DNA of 64,000 nucleotides, taken from contig SFVC01000006.1 in assembly GCA_004560375.1 (NCBI GenBank), positions 11,350 to 75,349 of the forward strand. The letters are read 5' to 3'. The notes beneath the pieces were generated by a model. The model was not told where the DNA came from. It ran no database searches and saw only the letters and a list, made by a program, of their open reading frames with translations. The stretch is from a bacterium (GTDB taxonomy: Bacteria > Bacillota > Clostridia > Oscillospirales > Oscillospiraceae). Below, piece by piece: positions 23,343 through 33,000 of this stretch. The translations under genes and the position numbers were made by a program. The number at the start of each line of letters is the position of its first letter. Position 1 is the stretch's first letter.

Positions 23343-23346
23343 GCAC

Positions 23347-23375
23347 AGTATAGACGGCGGATGGGGATTTGTCAA
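23347..23375 (-). promoter_or_regulatory. promoter of the gntR-ABC operon
   Basis: Minus strand TTGACA (23375-23370), 17-nt spacer, TATACT (23352-23347). Confidence 0.85.
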
Positions 23376-23406
23376 TAGGGGAAGCAAAAAATTTTTTGGC
23401 AAAAAA

Positions 23407-23430
23407 CGCCGCCCCCAACCGGGAGCGGCG
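23407..23430 (-). terminator. intrinsic terminator of degV
   Basis: CGCCGCTCCC pairs with GGGGGCGGCG (one offset), followed by TTTTTTGCC on minus. Confidence 0.8.
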
Positions 23431-23445
23431 TTTTGCATATGCGGT

Positions 23446-24318
23446 TTATCTGTGCTTGCCCGTGAAGAACAGGGACACGCACCCCGGCCCCGTATGGGCC
23501 CCGATCACCGGGCCGATGGGGTTGATGATGATCTCCTTGACGCCATAGCGCTCCTTCACCTGATCGGAGATATACTGGGCGTCCTCCAGGCAATCGCTGT
23601 GGCAGATGAACATGGTCTGGGAGGCGGGGTCGATCCCCGTCTCGGCCACCTTGTCGATGATGGCCTTCAGGGACGCCTTGCGGCCCCGGGCGGTGCCCAC
23701 CTTGATCAGATGGCCGTCGTTGTCCACGTGCATGACGGGCTTGATCTGGAGCATGGTGCCCACCACGGCGGTGGCGGCGGACACCCGGCCCCCCTTCTTC
23801 AGGAAGAACAGGTCGTTCACCGTGAACCAGTGGCACTGGTGGAGCTTGTTGGCCTCCGCCCAGTCCCGCACCTCCTCGATGGACTTGCCCTCCTGGCGCA
23901 GCTTAGCCGCCTGGTAAACCAGCATTCCCTGGCCCAGAGAGGCGCACAGGGTGTCCACGGCGTACACCTTGCGGTCTGGGTACTTCTCGGACAGGTCGTC
24001 CGCGGCGATCTGGAAGGAGTTGTAGGTGGTGGACAACCCGGAGGAGAAGGCAAGCACCAGCACGTCCTTCCCCTGCTTCAGCACGGCCTCAATGGCGTCG
24101 GTGGCCTCGCCCACGTTGACGGCGTTGGTGGTGGCCATAAGGCCCTCCCGCTCCTTGTTGTAGAACTCCTCGGGGGACATCTCCCGGTTGTCCGGGTAGT
24201 TCCGGTAGGTCTTGCCGTCCATGATAAACGCCAGGGGGAGCACCTCCAGCTCCAGTTCCTTGACAATGCTGTCGGGGAGATCGCAGGACGAATCGGTGAT
24301 GATGACATAGCTGCTCAT
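23446..24318 (-). CDS. DegV-family fatty-acid-binding protein
   Basis: 290 aa. N-terminal IITDSSCDLP motif, VLVLAFSSGLSTTYNSFQIA and the C-terminal PIGPVIGAHTGPG motif that lines the lipid pocket in DegV/FakB structures. Relatives bind fatty acids for phosphorylation by FakA; no fakA is in this window. The ATG follows TTGGAGGA. It lies 49 bp downstream of the DUF1836 gene on the same strand, probably in the same transcript. Confidence 0.93.
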   Translation of the reverse strand: MSSYVIITDSSCDLPDSIVKELELEVLPLAFIMDGKTYRNYPDNREMSPEEFYNKEREGLMATTNAVNVGEATDAIEAVLKQGKDVLVLAFSSGLSTTYNSFQIAADDLSEKYPDRKVYAVDTLCASLGQGMLVYQAAKLRQEGKSIEEVRDWAEANKLHQCHWFTVNDLFFLKKGGRVSAATAVVGTMLQIKPVMHVDNDGHLIKVGTARGRKASLKAIIDKVAETGIDPASQTMFICHSDCLEDAQYISDQVKERYGVKEIIINPIGPVIGAHTGPGCVSLFFTGKHR

Positions 24319-24367
24319 GGTTTCAGTTCCTCCAATACATCATTTTGGACTGTGCGTTCCGCACACC

Positions 24368-24901
24368 TTATTTTTTCTTCTTGAGTAGATCCTCATGGCC
24401 GGTGCGCTGGGCCAGGATGGACAGCGCCTGGTGGCAGGCCAGCATATTGGCGTAGCTCCGCATGGCCAGATCCAGCACCAGCTTGGGCAGGTCGTGGTCG
24501 GTGGTGTTCTCGTCCAGCCGGTGGGCGGCGTCCGACATGGCCTGATCCAGGTACTTGCAGAAGTACTCGTACTGCTTTTCCGGGGCCCGCATCTCCCGGC
24601 CCACGGTGGTGAGCACCTTCATCTCCCGCACGCTCATCACCTGCTTGAGGGCGCTGATGGCGGTGAGGTAGGCCAGGTGCTCCTGGCCGTATTTCTTGCC
24701 GTTGGCCCGCTCCAGCAGGCCGTCCTTGATATAGTTGTTGATCATGGCGGAGGTAAGCCCGTCCCCGTCGCCAAAGACCGCCGCCTGCCGGGCCAGATAG
24801 CCCACCACCTGATCCATATACAGCGGAATGTCTGGCAGGCCGTCCCACCCCACCGGGCGGGCCTCCTGCAGCTGCCGCTTCAGCTCGGCCAGCTCCTCCA
24901 T
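24368..24901 (-). CDS. DUF1836 protein
   Basis: 177 aa. The central region (PLYMDQVVGYLARQ, LTSAMINNYIKDGLL, KKYGQEHLAYLTAISALKQVMSV) is the DUF1836 domain, which resembles a MerR-like DNA-binding fold. The C-terminal ~80 residues are helical, and the tail is Lys-rich. The ATG at 24901 follows a G-rich site GGGGGGA. First gene of a unit with degV. The function of the family is not established. Confidence 0.85.
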   Translation of the reverse strand: MEELAELKRQLQEARPVGWDGLPDIPLYMDQVVGYLARQAAVFGDGDGLTSAMINNYIKDGLLERANGKKYGQEHLAYLTAISALKQVMSVREMKVLTTVGREMRAPEKQYEYFCKYLDQAMSDAAHRLDENTTDHDLPKLVLDLAMRSYANMLACHQALSILAQRTGHEDLLKKKK

Positions 24902-24946
24902 GTTGATTCCCCCCATCCTGACTTGCGTTGCAATGTGATATAGGGA

Positions 24947-24975
24947 ATTATATCATATCATCTTTGAGACGTAAA
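24947..24975 (-). promoter_or_regulatory. promoter of the DUF1836-degV unit
   Basis: Minus strand TTTACG (24975-24970), 17-nt spacer, TATAAT (24952-24947). It overlaps the region just after mnmE, with no separate mnmE terminator visible. Confidence 0.55.
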
Positions 24976-24984
24976 GGGGGGAAA

Positions 24985-26367
24985 TTATTTTCCCACGCAG
25001 AACCGCGCGAAGATCCGGGCGGTCACGTCCTCCCGCACGGTGCGGCCCGTCAGCTCGCCTAACGCGGACAGGGCCTCCTCCACGTCGGCCACCACCGCGT
25101 CGGGGGGCATCCCCGCGCCCAGCGCCTCCGCCCCCCGGCGGACGGCCTGTCGGGCCCGGTTTGCCGCCTCCGCCTGCCGGGCGTTGGTGAGCATACTCCC
25201 GGCCTCGCTCCGGGGCGGCTGGGGGAACAGGGCGGCCACCGCCTGCTCCAGCTTATCCAGACCCTCCCCCGTCCTGGCGGACAGGGAGATGGAGGCGGCG
25301 GGGGCGTTCCCGTCCGGGGCGGTGCTCCACAGGGCGCTGGGCCCCGTCAGATCCCGCTTGCTCACCACCCAGATCCACGGCCTGCCCGACCGGCTGGCCA
25401 GCCGGAGCACCTCCGTGTCCTCCGGGGTGACGTCCGCCGCTCCGTCGGTGACGGCCAGGATCAGCTCCGCCCCCTCCAGCGCCGCTCGGGAGCGCTCCAC
25501 CCCCAGGCGCTCCACCGCGTCCTCCGTCTCCCGCAGGCCCGCCGTGTCGATGAGCCGGAGCAGCACACCGCCGAAATTGATCCGCTCCTCCACCGTGTCC
25601 CGGGTGGTGCCGGGGATATCGGTGACGATGGCCCGCTCCCGGCCCAGCAGGGCGTTGAACAGGGTGGACTTGCCCGCGTTGGGCCGCCCCACGATGGCGC
25701 AGGGCACCCCCTCGTTCAGCAGGCGGCCCCGCTTGTAAGTGTCCGCCAGCGCGTCCAGCTCCGCCGCCGCCCGGGACAGCGCCTGGGACAGCTCCGCCGC
25801 CTCGAAGGGCTCGATATCCTCGTCCGGGTAGTCCAGCACGGCGTGGAAATGGGCGCACAGGTCGGTGAGCCGGTCGTAGATTCCGTCCACGATCCGGGCC
25901 AGCGCCCCGCCCAGCTGGCCCGCGGCCTGATAGACGGCGGCGGGGCTCTCGGCGTGGATGAGGTCGGCCACCGCCTCGGCGCCGGTGAGATCCAGCTTGC
26001 CGTTCAAAAAGGCCCGCCGGGTGAACTCGCCGGGGAGGGCCTGCCGGGCCCCGGCGGCAAACAGCGCCTCCAGCCCCAGGGCCAGCGCCGCCGGGGAGCC
26101 GTGGCATTGCAGCTCGGCGGCGTCCTCGCCGGTGTAGCTGTGGGGGGCCCGGGAGACGGTGCACAGGCAGTGGTCGATGACGCCGCCGTCCCTGTCGTGG
26201 AGGGCGCCGTACACCAGCGCCCGGTCGGGGCGGGTGGACATGGGCCCGCCGTGGAAGGGGGTGAACACTCCGTCGGCGGCGGCGATAGCCCCCGGCCCGG
26301 ACAGGCGGAGGATGCCGATGGCGGAGGGGACGGGGGGGGTGGCGATGGCGGCGATGGTATCGGTCAT
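24985..26367 (-). CDS. mnmE: tRNA uridine-5-carboxymethylaminomethyl modification GTPase
   Basis: 460 aa, usual length. N-terminal folate-binding domain (MTDTIAAIATPPVPSAIGILRLSG), a helical domain, and an inserted G domain with G1 GRPNAGKSTLFNALLG, G2/G3 DIPGTTRDTVEE ... DTAG. The C terminus FCVGK is the family C-x-G-K signature. With MnmG it modifies the wobble uridine of tRNAs; mnmG is not in this window. The ATG at 26367 follows GAGGTGACCCCC. Confidence 0.96.
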   Translation of the reverse strand: MTDTIAAIATPPVPSAIGILRLSGPGAIAAADGVFTPFHGGPMSTRPDRALVYGALHDRDGGVIDHCLCTVSRAPHSYTGEDAAELQCHGSPAALALGLEALFAAGARQALPGEFTRRAFLNGKLDLTGAEAVADLIHAESPAAVYQAAGQLGGALARIVDGIYDRLTDLCAHFHAVLDYPDEDIEPFEAAELSQALSRAAAELDALADTYKRGRLLNEGVPCAIVGRPNAGKSTLFNALLGRERAIVTDIPGTTRDTVEERINFGGVLLRLIDTAGLRETEDAVERLGVERSRAALEGAELILAVTDGAADVTPEDTEVLRLASRSGRPWIWVVSKRDLTGPSALWSTAPDGNAPAASISLSARTGEGLDKLEQAVAALFPQPPRSEAGSMLTNARQAEAANRARQAVRRGAEALGAGMPPDAVVADVEEALSALGELTGRTVREDVTARIFARFCVGK

Positions 26368-26398
26368 GGGGGTCACCTCGGGAAAAAAGTTTTTCCCC

Positions 26399-26427
26399 AG
26401 TGTAGCACAAACCGGGGCGGGGTTCAA
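26399..26427 (-). promoter_or_regulatory. mnmE promoter
   Basis: Minus strand TTGAAC (26427-26422), 17-nt spacer, TACACT (26404-26399). Confidence 0.6.
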
Positions 26428-26469
26428 TGGGGAACGGGCGGCCCCGGGACGCCCTGCCTCAAAAGGATA

Positions 26470-26497
26470 GGGGGCCCGTCCGAACGGACAGGCCCCC
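26470..26497 (-). terminator. terminator of the zinc-ribbon gene
   Basis: A GGGGG..CCGTCCG stem 26 nt after the stop. Tails CTATCCTTTTG on minus and TCTTTTTATC on plus. Confidence 0.65.
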
Positions 26498-26523
26498 TCT
26501 TTTTATCGTTACGCGTTACGCAG

Positions 26524-26919
26524 TTAACTCTTTTCCTCAAAGGCCGCCCCGCAGGCGCGGCAGTGGACGGTGATCCGCCCCTTCCCCTTGGGCACCCGCA
26601 TCAGCTGGCCGCAGTTGGGGCATTTGAAATAGCGGTGCTCCTTGTCGTGGGCCCGGGCCCGGAAGGCGGCCCACTTCCGCCACAGGGGGCGGACGGTCTG
26701 GAGGAAGCGGTTGTTCTCCGCCCGGCGGCGCTCCAGGTTCCGGGACAGGGTGCGGAACAGGGTGAACACCAGCACCACGGTGCCCAGCAGCTCAAACACC
26801 AGCAGCCGGGTGAACAGAAAGACCACATAGAACATCAGGTACAGCACGATCAGGAACAGGTTGAGCTGATCCCCTCCATAGCGCCCTGCCATAAAGCGGG
26901 CCAGAGAACGGCGGATCAT
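26524..26919 (-). CDS. membrane protein with C-terminal zinc ribbon
   Basis: 131 aa. One long or two short hydrophobic helices (about 20-58), a basic helical linker (60-92) and a zinc ribbon CPNCG...CRACG (about 100-125). The family is unknown to me; similar small proteins are common in Oscillospiraceae. It lies between mnmE and the Cys T-box unit, on the mnmE strand with its own terminator. Start ATG 26919 after GGAGGTGAGCGCCC. Confidence 0.75.
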   Translation of the reverse strand: MIRRSLARFMAGRYGGDQLNLFLIVLYLMFYVVFLFTRLLVFELLGTVVLVFTLFRTLSRNLERRRAENNRFLQTVRPLWRKWAAFRARAHDKEHRYFKCPNCGQLMRVPKGKGRITVHCRACGAAFEEKS

Positions 26920-27046
26920 GGGCGCTCACCTCCTATGCGGCGGGAATTTCGGAATATACCTATGATAGCGCGGCAATTTGGCCGCGTCAATGGGGTAAGC
27001 GTAAACAAAATGTGAATTTCCGCCGGAAATAGGCCCCCGATTTTGC

Positions 27047-27078
27047 TTGACACCCCCCGGGCCCCGTGATAATATAAT
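27047..27078 (+). promoter_or_regulatory. promoter of the Cys T-box operon
   Basis: TTGACA (27047-27052) followed by TAATAT at 17 nt or TATAAT (27073-27078) at 20 nt. The -10 is ambiguous because the two overlap. Confidence 0.6.
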
Positions 27079-27084
27079 GAAACA

Positions 27085-27358
27085 GCGCAACAACGGCGCG
27101 AAAACCAAATATCGCGGGGAACGCTCAGGCGGGGCCGTCGGCTGTGCGCCTGGAAGTAGTCCGTTTTGGAACCGGCAGAGAGGGGCGGCCATGGGCTGAA
27201 AGCCGCCCTGGGGGAAAATCCGGGCGAACTGCAAGCGGGAGCGAGGGGGACTTGGGCGCCCTCCGTCCGGCCACGTCACGGCCAAAAGCGACAAACGAGA
27301 GTGGAACCGCGGTACGGCCGCCTCTCATGCCATCGGGCATGGGGGGTTTTTGTTTTTT
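27085..27358 (+). promoter_or_regulatory. T-box leader, cysteine-specific
   Basis: A tRNA-sensing riboswitch. Visible parts: the Stem I AGTA bulge near 27156, a GGGCTGAAAGCC-type region near 27194, and a specifier loop GAAC-TGC-A with the Cys codon at 27230-27232. The T-box bulge TGGAACCGCG is at 27302-27311. An 11-bp terminator stem (27321-27345 region, CCTCTCATGCC...) is followed by TTTTTGTTTTTT. Uncharged tRNA-Cys should stabilise the antiterminator and switch on cysE, the VOC gene and cysS. Confidence 0.92.
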
Positions 27359-27382
27359 ATCTGGACAAGGAGGAACCTTTTT

Positions 27383-28024
27383 ATGACCCGATTAGGGGAA
27401 ACCCTCCGGGCCTACCAGGCCCGGGATCCGGCGGCACGCAGCAGGCTGGAGATCTTCCTGCTCTACCCCGGGGTGCACGCCACCCTGTATCACCGGCTGG
27501 CCCATCTGTTATACCGCCATCACCTGAAATTCCTGGCCCGGTGCGTCTCCCAGTGGAGCCGCTTCTGGACGGGCATCGAGATCCACCCGGGGGCGAAGAT
27601 CGGCCGCCGCCTGGTGATTGACCACGGCATGGGCATCGTCATCGGCGAGACCGCCGAGGTGGGGGACGACTGTCTGATCTACCACGGCGTCACCCTGGGG
27701 GGCACCGGCAAGGATCAGGGCAAGCGCCACCCCACCATCGGCAGCAACGTGCTCATCTCCACCGGCGCCAAAGTGCTGGGCCCCTTCAAGGTGGGGGACA
27801 ACGCCCGCATCGCCGCCAACGCCGTGGTGCTCTCCGAGGTGCCCGCCGACGCCACCGCCGTGGGCATCCCGGCCCAGATCGTCCGCATCGCCGGTCAGGC
27901 CCACCACTATGCCGACGAGGTGGATCAGACCAGCGTGAAAAGCCCCACCCTGGAGAAGCTGGCGGCCCTGTCCGACCGGGTGGAGGCGCTGGAGAAGCTG
28001 CTGGATCAGCAGTACCAGGGCTAA
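27383..28024 (+). CDS. cysE: serine O-acetyltransferase
   Basis: First step of cysteine synthesis: serine plus acetyl-CoA to O-acetylserine. 213 aa, the short Gram-positive type. A helical N-terminal part (to ~60) is followed by a left-handed beta-helix of hexapeptide repeats with the catalytic segment IHPGAKIGRRLVIDHGMGIVIGETAEVGDD and GTGKDQGKRHPTI. A short helical tail follows. I chose the ATG at 27383 after AAGGAGG; the in-frame ATG at 27350 lies in the terminator U tract. Confidence 0.95.
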   Translation: MTRLGETLRAYQARDPAARSRLEIFLLYPGVHATLYHRLAHLLYRHHLKFLARCVSQWSRFWTGIEIHPGAKIGRRLVIDHGMGIVIGETAEVGDDCLIYHGVTLGGTGKDQGKRHPTIGSNVLISTGAKVLGPFKVGDNARIAANAVVLSEVPADATAVGIPAQIVRIAGQAHHYADEVDQTSVKSPTLEKLAALSDRVEALEKLLDQQYQG

Positions 28025-28052
28025 GGCCCCGCTTTACCAAGGAGGAACCGCT

Positions 28053-28433
28053 ATGCTGTTCGACCAACTGCACCACATCGCCATCATCGCGTCCGATTAC
28101 CAAAAGGCCAGGGAGTTTTACGTGGAGAAGCTGGGCCTCCCCGTCCTCCGGGAGCACTTCCGGGAGAACCGGGGGGACTGGAAAATCGATCTGGGCTTCG
28201 GGGGCGGGGAACTGGAGCTGTTCGTCATCCCCACCGCCCCGCCCCGGCCCAATTACCCCGAGGCCCTGGGCCTGCGCCACCTGGCCTTCCGGGTGGACGA
28301 CGTGGACGCCGCCGTACAGGAGCTGGCGGCCCGGGGCATCGACTGCGAGCCCGTCCGCCTCGACCCCTACAGCGGGCGGCGGTTCACCTTCTTCCACGAC
28401 CCCGACGGCCTGCCCCTGGAACTCCACGAATGA
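28053..28433 (+). CDS. VOC (glyoxalase/dioxygenase fold) metalloprotein
   Basis: 126 aa, one complete VOC module pair. LHHIAIIASDYQKAREFYVEKLGL begins the first beta-alpha-beta unit. HLAFRVDDVDAAVQEL begins the second, and FFHDPDGLPLELHE carries the last metal ligand. Resembles the YaeR/SMU1112c group. It sits between cysE and cysS, 28 and 23 bp from its neighbours, so it is under the Cys T-box. A role in cysteine or thiol metabolism is suggested by context only. Confidence 0.88.
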   Translation: MLFDQLHHIAIIASDYQKAREFYVEKLGLPVLREHFRENRGDWKIDLGFGGGELELFVIPTAPPRPNYPEALGLRHLAFRVDDVDAAVQELAARGIDCEPVRLDPYSGRRFTFFHDPDGLPLELHE

Positions 28434-28456
28434 AACCATAAGGAGGTTATTTGAAT

Positions 28457-29905
28457 ATGTATCTCTACAATTCCGCCACCCACAAGAAGGAAGAATTCAA
28501 AACCCACACCCCCGGCCGGGTGGAGATGTACACCTGCGGCCCCACCGTCTACCACTTCGCCCACATCGGCAACCTGCGCTCCTACATCATGGAGGACGTG
28601 CTGGAGAAATTCCTGCGGTACGAGGGCTATGACGTGAACCGGGTGATGAACATCACCGACGTGGGCCACCTGGCGTCGGACGCCGACACCGGCGAGGACA
28701 AGATGCTCAAGGGAGCCCGCCGGGAGCACAAGTCGGTGATGGAGATCGCCAAGTTCTACACCGACGCCTTCTTCGACGACTGCGCCAAGCTGAACATCAA
28801 AACCCCCGATGTGGTGCAGCCCGCCACGGGGCTCATCGACCAGTTCATCCAGGTGGTGTCCGGCCTCATCGACAAGGGGTACGCCTACGTGGCGGGGGGC
28901 AACGTGTATTTCGACACCTCCAGGCTGGATCACTACTACGTGTTCAACGACCACGACGAGGAGGATCTGGCGGTGGGCGTCCGGGAGGGCGTGGAGGAGG
29001 ACGCCAACAAACGGAACAAGAACGACTTCGTCCTCTGGTTCACCAAGTCCAAGTTTGAGGATCAGGCGCTGAAGTGGGACTCCCCCTGGGGGGTGGGCTA
29101 CCCCGGCTGGCACATTGAGTGCTCCTGCATCTCCATGAAGTACAACGGGGAGTATCTGGATCTGCACTGCGGCGGGGTGGACAACGCCTTCCCCCACCAC
29201 ACCAACGAGATCGCCCAGTCCGAGGCCTACCTGGGCCACCCCTGGTGTGCCCAGTGGTTCCATGTGCACCACCTGAACACCAACTCCGGCAAGATGTCCA
29301 AGTCCAAGGGGGAGTTCCTCACGGTGTCCCTGCTGGAGGAGAAGGGGTACGACCCCCTGGCCTACCGCTTCTTCTGCCTGCAAAGCCACTACCGCAAGGG
29401 GCTGGTGTTCTCCTGGGAGAACCTGGACAACGCCGCCGGGGCCTACAGCAAGCTGATCAAGCGCATCGCCGCCCTCACCGATACCGAAGGGGCGGTGGAC
29501 GAGGAAGCCGCCGCCCAGATGAAGGAGAAATTCCTCACCCAGGTGGGCAACGACCTGAACACCTCCATGGGCATCACCTGCCTGTACGACGTGCTCAAGG
29601 CCCCGGTGAACGACGTAACCAAGCGGGCGGTGCTGGCCAGCTTTGACAGCGTGCTGTCCCTGTCCCTGCTGGAGAAGGCGGCGGCGCTGCGGGAAAAGGA
29701 GGCGGCCCAGGCCAAGACCGCCGGCGCGGACGGCTTCACCGTCCGGGGGGAGGGCGACCCGGAGATCGACGCCCTGGTGCTCCAGCGGGCCCAGGCCAAG
29801 AAGGCGAAAGACTTCGCCCAGGCCGACCGCATCCGGGACGAGCTGAAGGCGAAGGGCGTGGAGATCACCGACGTGCCCGGCGGGGCGGTGTGGAAGCGGA
29901 TCTGA
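28457..29905 (+). CDS. cysS: cysteinyl-tRNA synthetase
   Basis: Charges tRNA-Cys; class I, 482 aa. Zinc ligand region TCGPTVYHFAHIGNLRSYI includes the HIGN motif. The second zinc-ligand region WHIECSCISMK is followed by HHTNEIAQSEA, and KMSKSKGEFLTV is the KMSKS loop. A C-terminal anticodon-binding helical domain follows. The ATG at 28457 is 9 nt after AGGAGGT; an in-frame TTG at 28451 is too close. Last gene of the T-box operon, so its product and its amino acid supply are co-regulated. Confidence 0.97.
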   Translation: MYLYNSATHKKEEFKTHTPGRVEMYTCGPTVYHFAHIGNLRSYIMEDVLEKFLRYEGYDVNRVMNITDVGHLASDADTGEDKMLKGARREHKSVMEIAKFYTDAFFDDCAKLNIKTPDVVQPATGLIDQFIQVVSGLIDKGYAYVAGGNVYFDTSRLDHYYVFNDHDEEDLAVGVREGVEEDANKRNKNDFVLWFTKSKFEDQALKWDSPWGVGYPGWHIECSCISMKYNGEYLDLHCGGVDNAFPHHTNEIAQSEAYLGHPWCAQWFHVHHLNTNSGKMSKSKGEFLTVSLLEEKGYDPLAYRFFCLQSHYRKGLVFSWENLDNAAGAYSKLIKRIAALTDTEGAVDEEAAAQMKEKFLTQVGNDLNTSMGITCLYDVLKAPVNDVTKRAVLASFDSVLSLSLLEKAAALREKEAAQAKTAGADGFTVRGEGDPEIDALVLQRAQAKKAKDFAQADRIRDELKAKGVEITDVPGGAVWKRI

Positions 29906-29922
29906 GCGAGAAACAAGGGGAA

Positions 29923-29956
29923 ACAGGCGGGGATTTGGGTTCAAATCCCCGCCTGT
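29923..29956 (+). terminator. stem-loop after cysS
   Basis: A perfect 14-bp stem ACAGGCGGGGATTT and complement, 18 nt after the stop. The following TGACATCGG lacks a U run, so termination may be weak. It abuts the next promoter. Confidence 0.5.
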
Positions 29957-29984
29957 TGACATCGGTAGGCAAACTTGATAAAAT
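29956..29984 (+). promoter_or_regulatory. promoter of the hybrid histidine kinase
   Basis: TTGACA (29956-29961), 17-nt spacer, TAAAAT (29979-29984). A GGCGGCG/CGCCGCC stem-loop (30025-30044) lies just before the ribosome site GGGAGG. Confidence 0.75.
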
Positions 29985-30061
29985 GCCCATAACCACATCT
30001 TCTCCCCTGTTGACAGGGGGACAGGCGGCGCGCCCGCGCCGCCCCTGGGAGGATTCCGTTC

Positions 30062-33000
30062 ATGTACCACTGTCATCTCCGGTTTTACCTGATGGGCCGG
30101 GATCGCGGCCTGCTGGACGCCGTGCGGGGGGCGCCGCCCCTGGAGCGGTTCACCCACGCCTTTACGGAAAGCGAGCACCCCGACGCCGCCCTGTGCGCCG
30201 GGGCGGACGTGATCCTGCTGGATCTCCGGGGGCTGGACGGCCCCGCCGCGCTGGACGCCCTCCTCCCCGCCGGGAAGCAGGGAGCGGAGGTGCTGGCCGT
30301 GGCGTCCCGGGATCAGCTTTCCGGGCTGGCCCCCTATCTGCCCCGGCTGCGGGATCTGTGGATCGACCCCGCCCCGGAGGAGATCCCCTTCCGCTTCCTG
30401 CGCTGGCAGGAGGGCCGCAAGCAGGCGGCGGATCTGTGGGAACGGGAGCACTTTTTGGACGCCACCATCAACGGCGTGCCCAGCCTGATCTGGTTCAAAA
30501 CGAAGGACGGCGTCCACGAGCGGGTAAACGACAGCTTCTGCCGGACGGTGAAAAAGACCCGGGAGCAGGTGCAGGGCCAGCGCCACGCCTACATCTGGGA
30601 CGTGGAGCAGGACGACCCCGCCTGCATCCAGTCCGAGCGGGAGGTCATGAAGAAGCGGAAGACCTGCGTCTCCGAGGAGACCATCCAGACCGGGGAGGGC
30701 CAGCGCACCCTCACCACCTACAAGTCCCCCCTGTACGACATAGACGGCTCCGTGATGGGCACCGTGGGCGTGGGCATCGACGTGACCCGGGAGCGGGAAT
30801 ACCAGGGGGCGCTGATCCGCAAGACCGAAATGCTGGAATCCCTGTTCACCACCATGGACTGCGGCGTGCTGACCCACTCGCTGGACGGCAAGCGCATCCT
30901 CAACGTCAACCGGGCGGCGCTGAACATACTGGGCTTTGCCAGCCGGGAGGAGCTGCTGGCCGGCGGCTTCGACCTCATCGCCTCCACCGTGGAGGAGGCG
31001 GACAAGCCGCGGCTCCGGGACTGTATCCGCTCCTTGAAAGAGGAGGGGGACAGCGTAGGCATCGCCTACCGGGTGCGCCACGACGACGGGCGGCTGCTGT
31101 ACATCATGGGCAACGTGAAGCTGGTACGGCAGAACGGCGCGCTGGTGTGCCGCCGCTTCCTGCTGGACTGCACCGCCCAGAAGGAGCAGGAGCGGCGGGA
31201 TCAGCTGGAGCAGGAGCGCCGCCAGATGGAGCTCATACAGGCCCTCAGCATGGACTTCCGCCTGGTGTACTTCCTGGATCTGGACACCGGCAGCGGCTAC
31301 CCCCTCCAGATGGCGGAGGGCGTGGAGGAGCCGCTGCGGGGCTTCCGCTGGGGCCGCTCCTTCCAGAAAAGCATGGACGAGTATATCCAGGAGGTCGTCT
31401 TTCCCGGCGACCGGGAGGCCCTTCGCAAGGCCTGCACCCTGAAGGCCCTGGGAGAGCGGCTGGCCCGGGACAAGACCTTCTACCTCAACTACCGGGCCAT
31501 GTCCCGGAAGGGGGCGGCCTATTACCAGCTCAAGGCCGTCCGGGCGGGCGCCTGGAACGGCAGGCGGGGCATCGTGCTGGGCGTTCGCAACGTGGACGAC
31601 GCCACCCGGGTGGAGCTGGAGCAGAAGACCCTGCTGCGGGAGGCGCTGTCCCAGGCCAACCGGGCCAACGAGGCGAAAAGCGCCTTCCTGTCCAATATGT
31701 CCCACGACATCCGCACCCCCATGAACGCCATCATCGGCTTCACCGTGCTGCTGGCCAAGGACGCGGAGAACCCGGACAAGGTGCGGGAGTACACCCGGAA
31801 GATCACCGCCTCCAGCCACCACCTGCTCAGCCTCATCAACGACGTGCTGGACATGAGCAAGATCGAGAGCGGCAAGACCTCTCTGAACGTGGCCCCCTTC
31901 AGCCTGCCGGAGCTGATGGAGGAGCTGTACACCATCCTGCTGCCCCAGACCCGGGCCAAGGAGCAGTCCTTTGAGTTCCAGGTGAAGGGCCGCCCGGCGG
32001 AGCAGCTGCTGGGCGACAAGCTGCACGTGAGCCAGATCCTGATCAACCTGCTGTCCAACGCCATCAAGTACACCCCCAACGGGGGGGCATCTCGCTGACG
32101 GTGGAGGATCTGGCCCCCACCGCCCCCCAGTTCGCCCACCTGCGCTTTGTGGTGCGGGACAACGGCATCGGCATGAGCCCGGACTTTTTAAAGACCGTAT
32201 TCGACCCCTTCAGCCGGGAGGAGAACTCCACCACCAGCGGCATTCAGGGCACCGGCCTGGGCATGGCCATCACCAAGAACCTGGTGGATCTGATGGGGGG
32301 CGTGATCCGGGCGGAGAGCCGCCAGGGGGAGGGCAGCGTGTTCACCGTGGAGCTGTCCTTCGCCCTGCCCGCCTCGCTGGACGAGGGCGACTTCTGGAGC
32401 CGCCGGGGGATTTCCCGCATCCTGGTGGCGGACGACGAGGAGCAGGTGTGCCTGGATATCCGGGAGATGATGGAGGACACGGGTGTCCAGGTGGCCTACG
32501 CCACCGACGGCCCCTCCGCCGTGGACGAGGCGGAGCGGGCCATGGCCCGGGGGGAGGAGTTCCACGCCATCCTGCTGGACTGGAAAATGCCCGGCCAGAG
32601 CGGCGTGGACACCGCCCGCCAGCTCCGGAAGAAGGTGGGCCGGGAGATCCCCATCCTGGTGCTCACCGCCTACGACTGGAGCGCCATCCAGGAGGAGGCC
32701 GTGGCCGCCGGGGTGGACGCCTTCCTGCCCAAGCCGTTCTTCGTGTCCACCTTCCGGCAGGCGCTGGAGGGCCTGGCCGCCGGGCCGGAGGACAAGGCCG
32801 CCCCCGCCCCGGAGGACGCCCTGAAGGGCCTGTTCTTCCTGGTGGCGGAGGACAACGAGCTCAACGCCGAGATCCTCCGGGAGATGCTGGACATGGAGGG
32901 GGCCCGGTGCGAGGTGGTGTCCAACGGGCAGCTGGCGGTGGAGCGGTTCCTGGAGGCCCCGCCGGACAAATACGACATGATCCTCATGGATGTGCAGATG

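Noticed and set aside
28367..32026. A long open frame on minus across cysS and the kinase.
   Set aside because: Antisense shadow of GC-rich genes with third-position bias; its composition is not protein-like.
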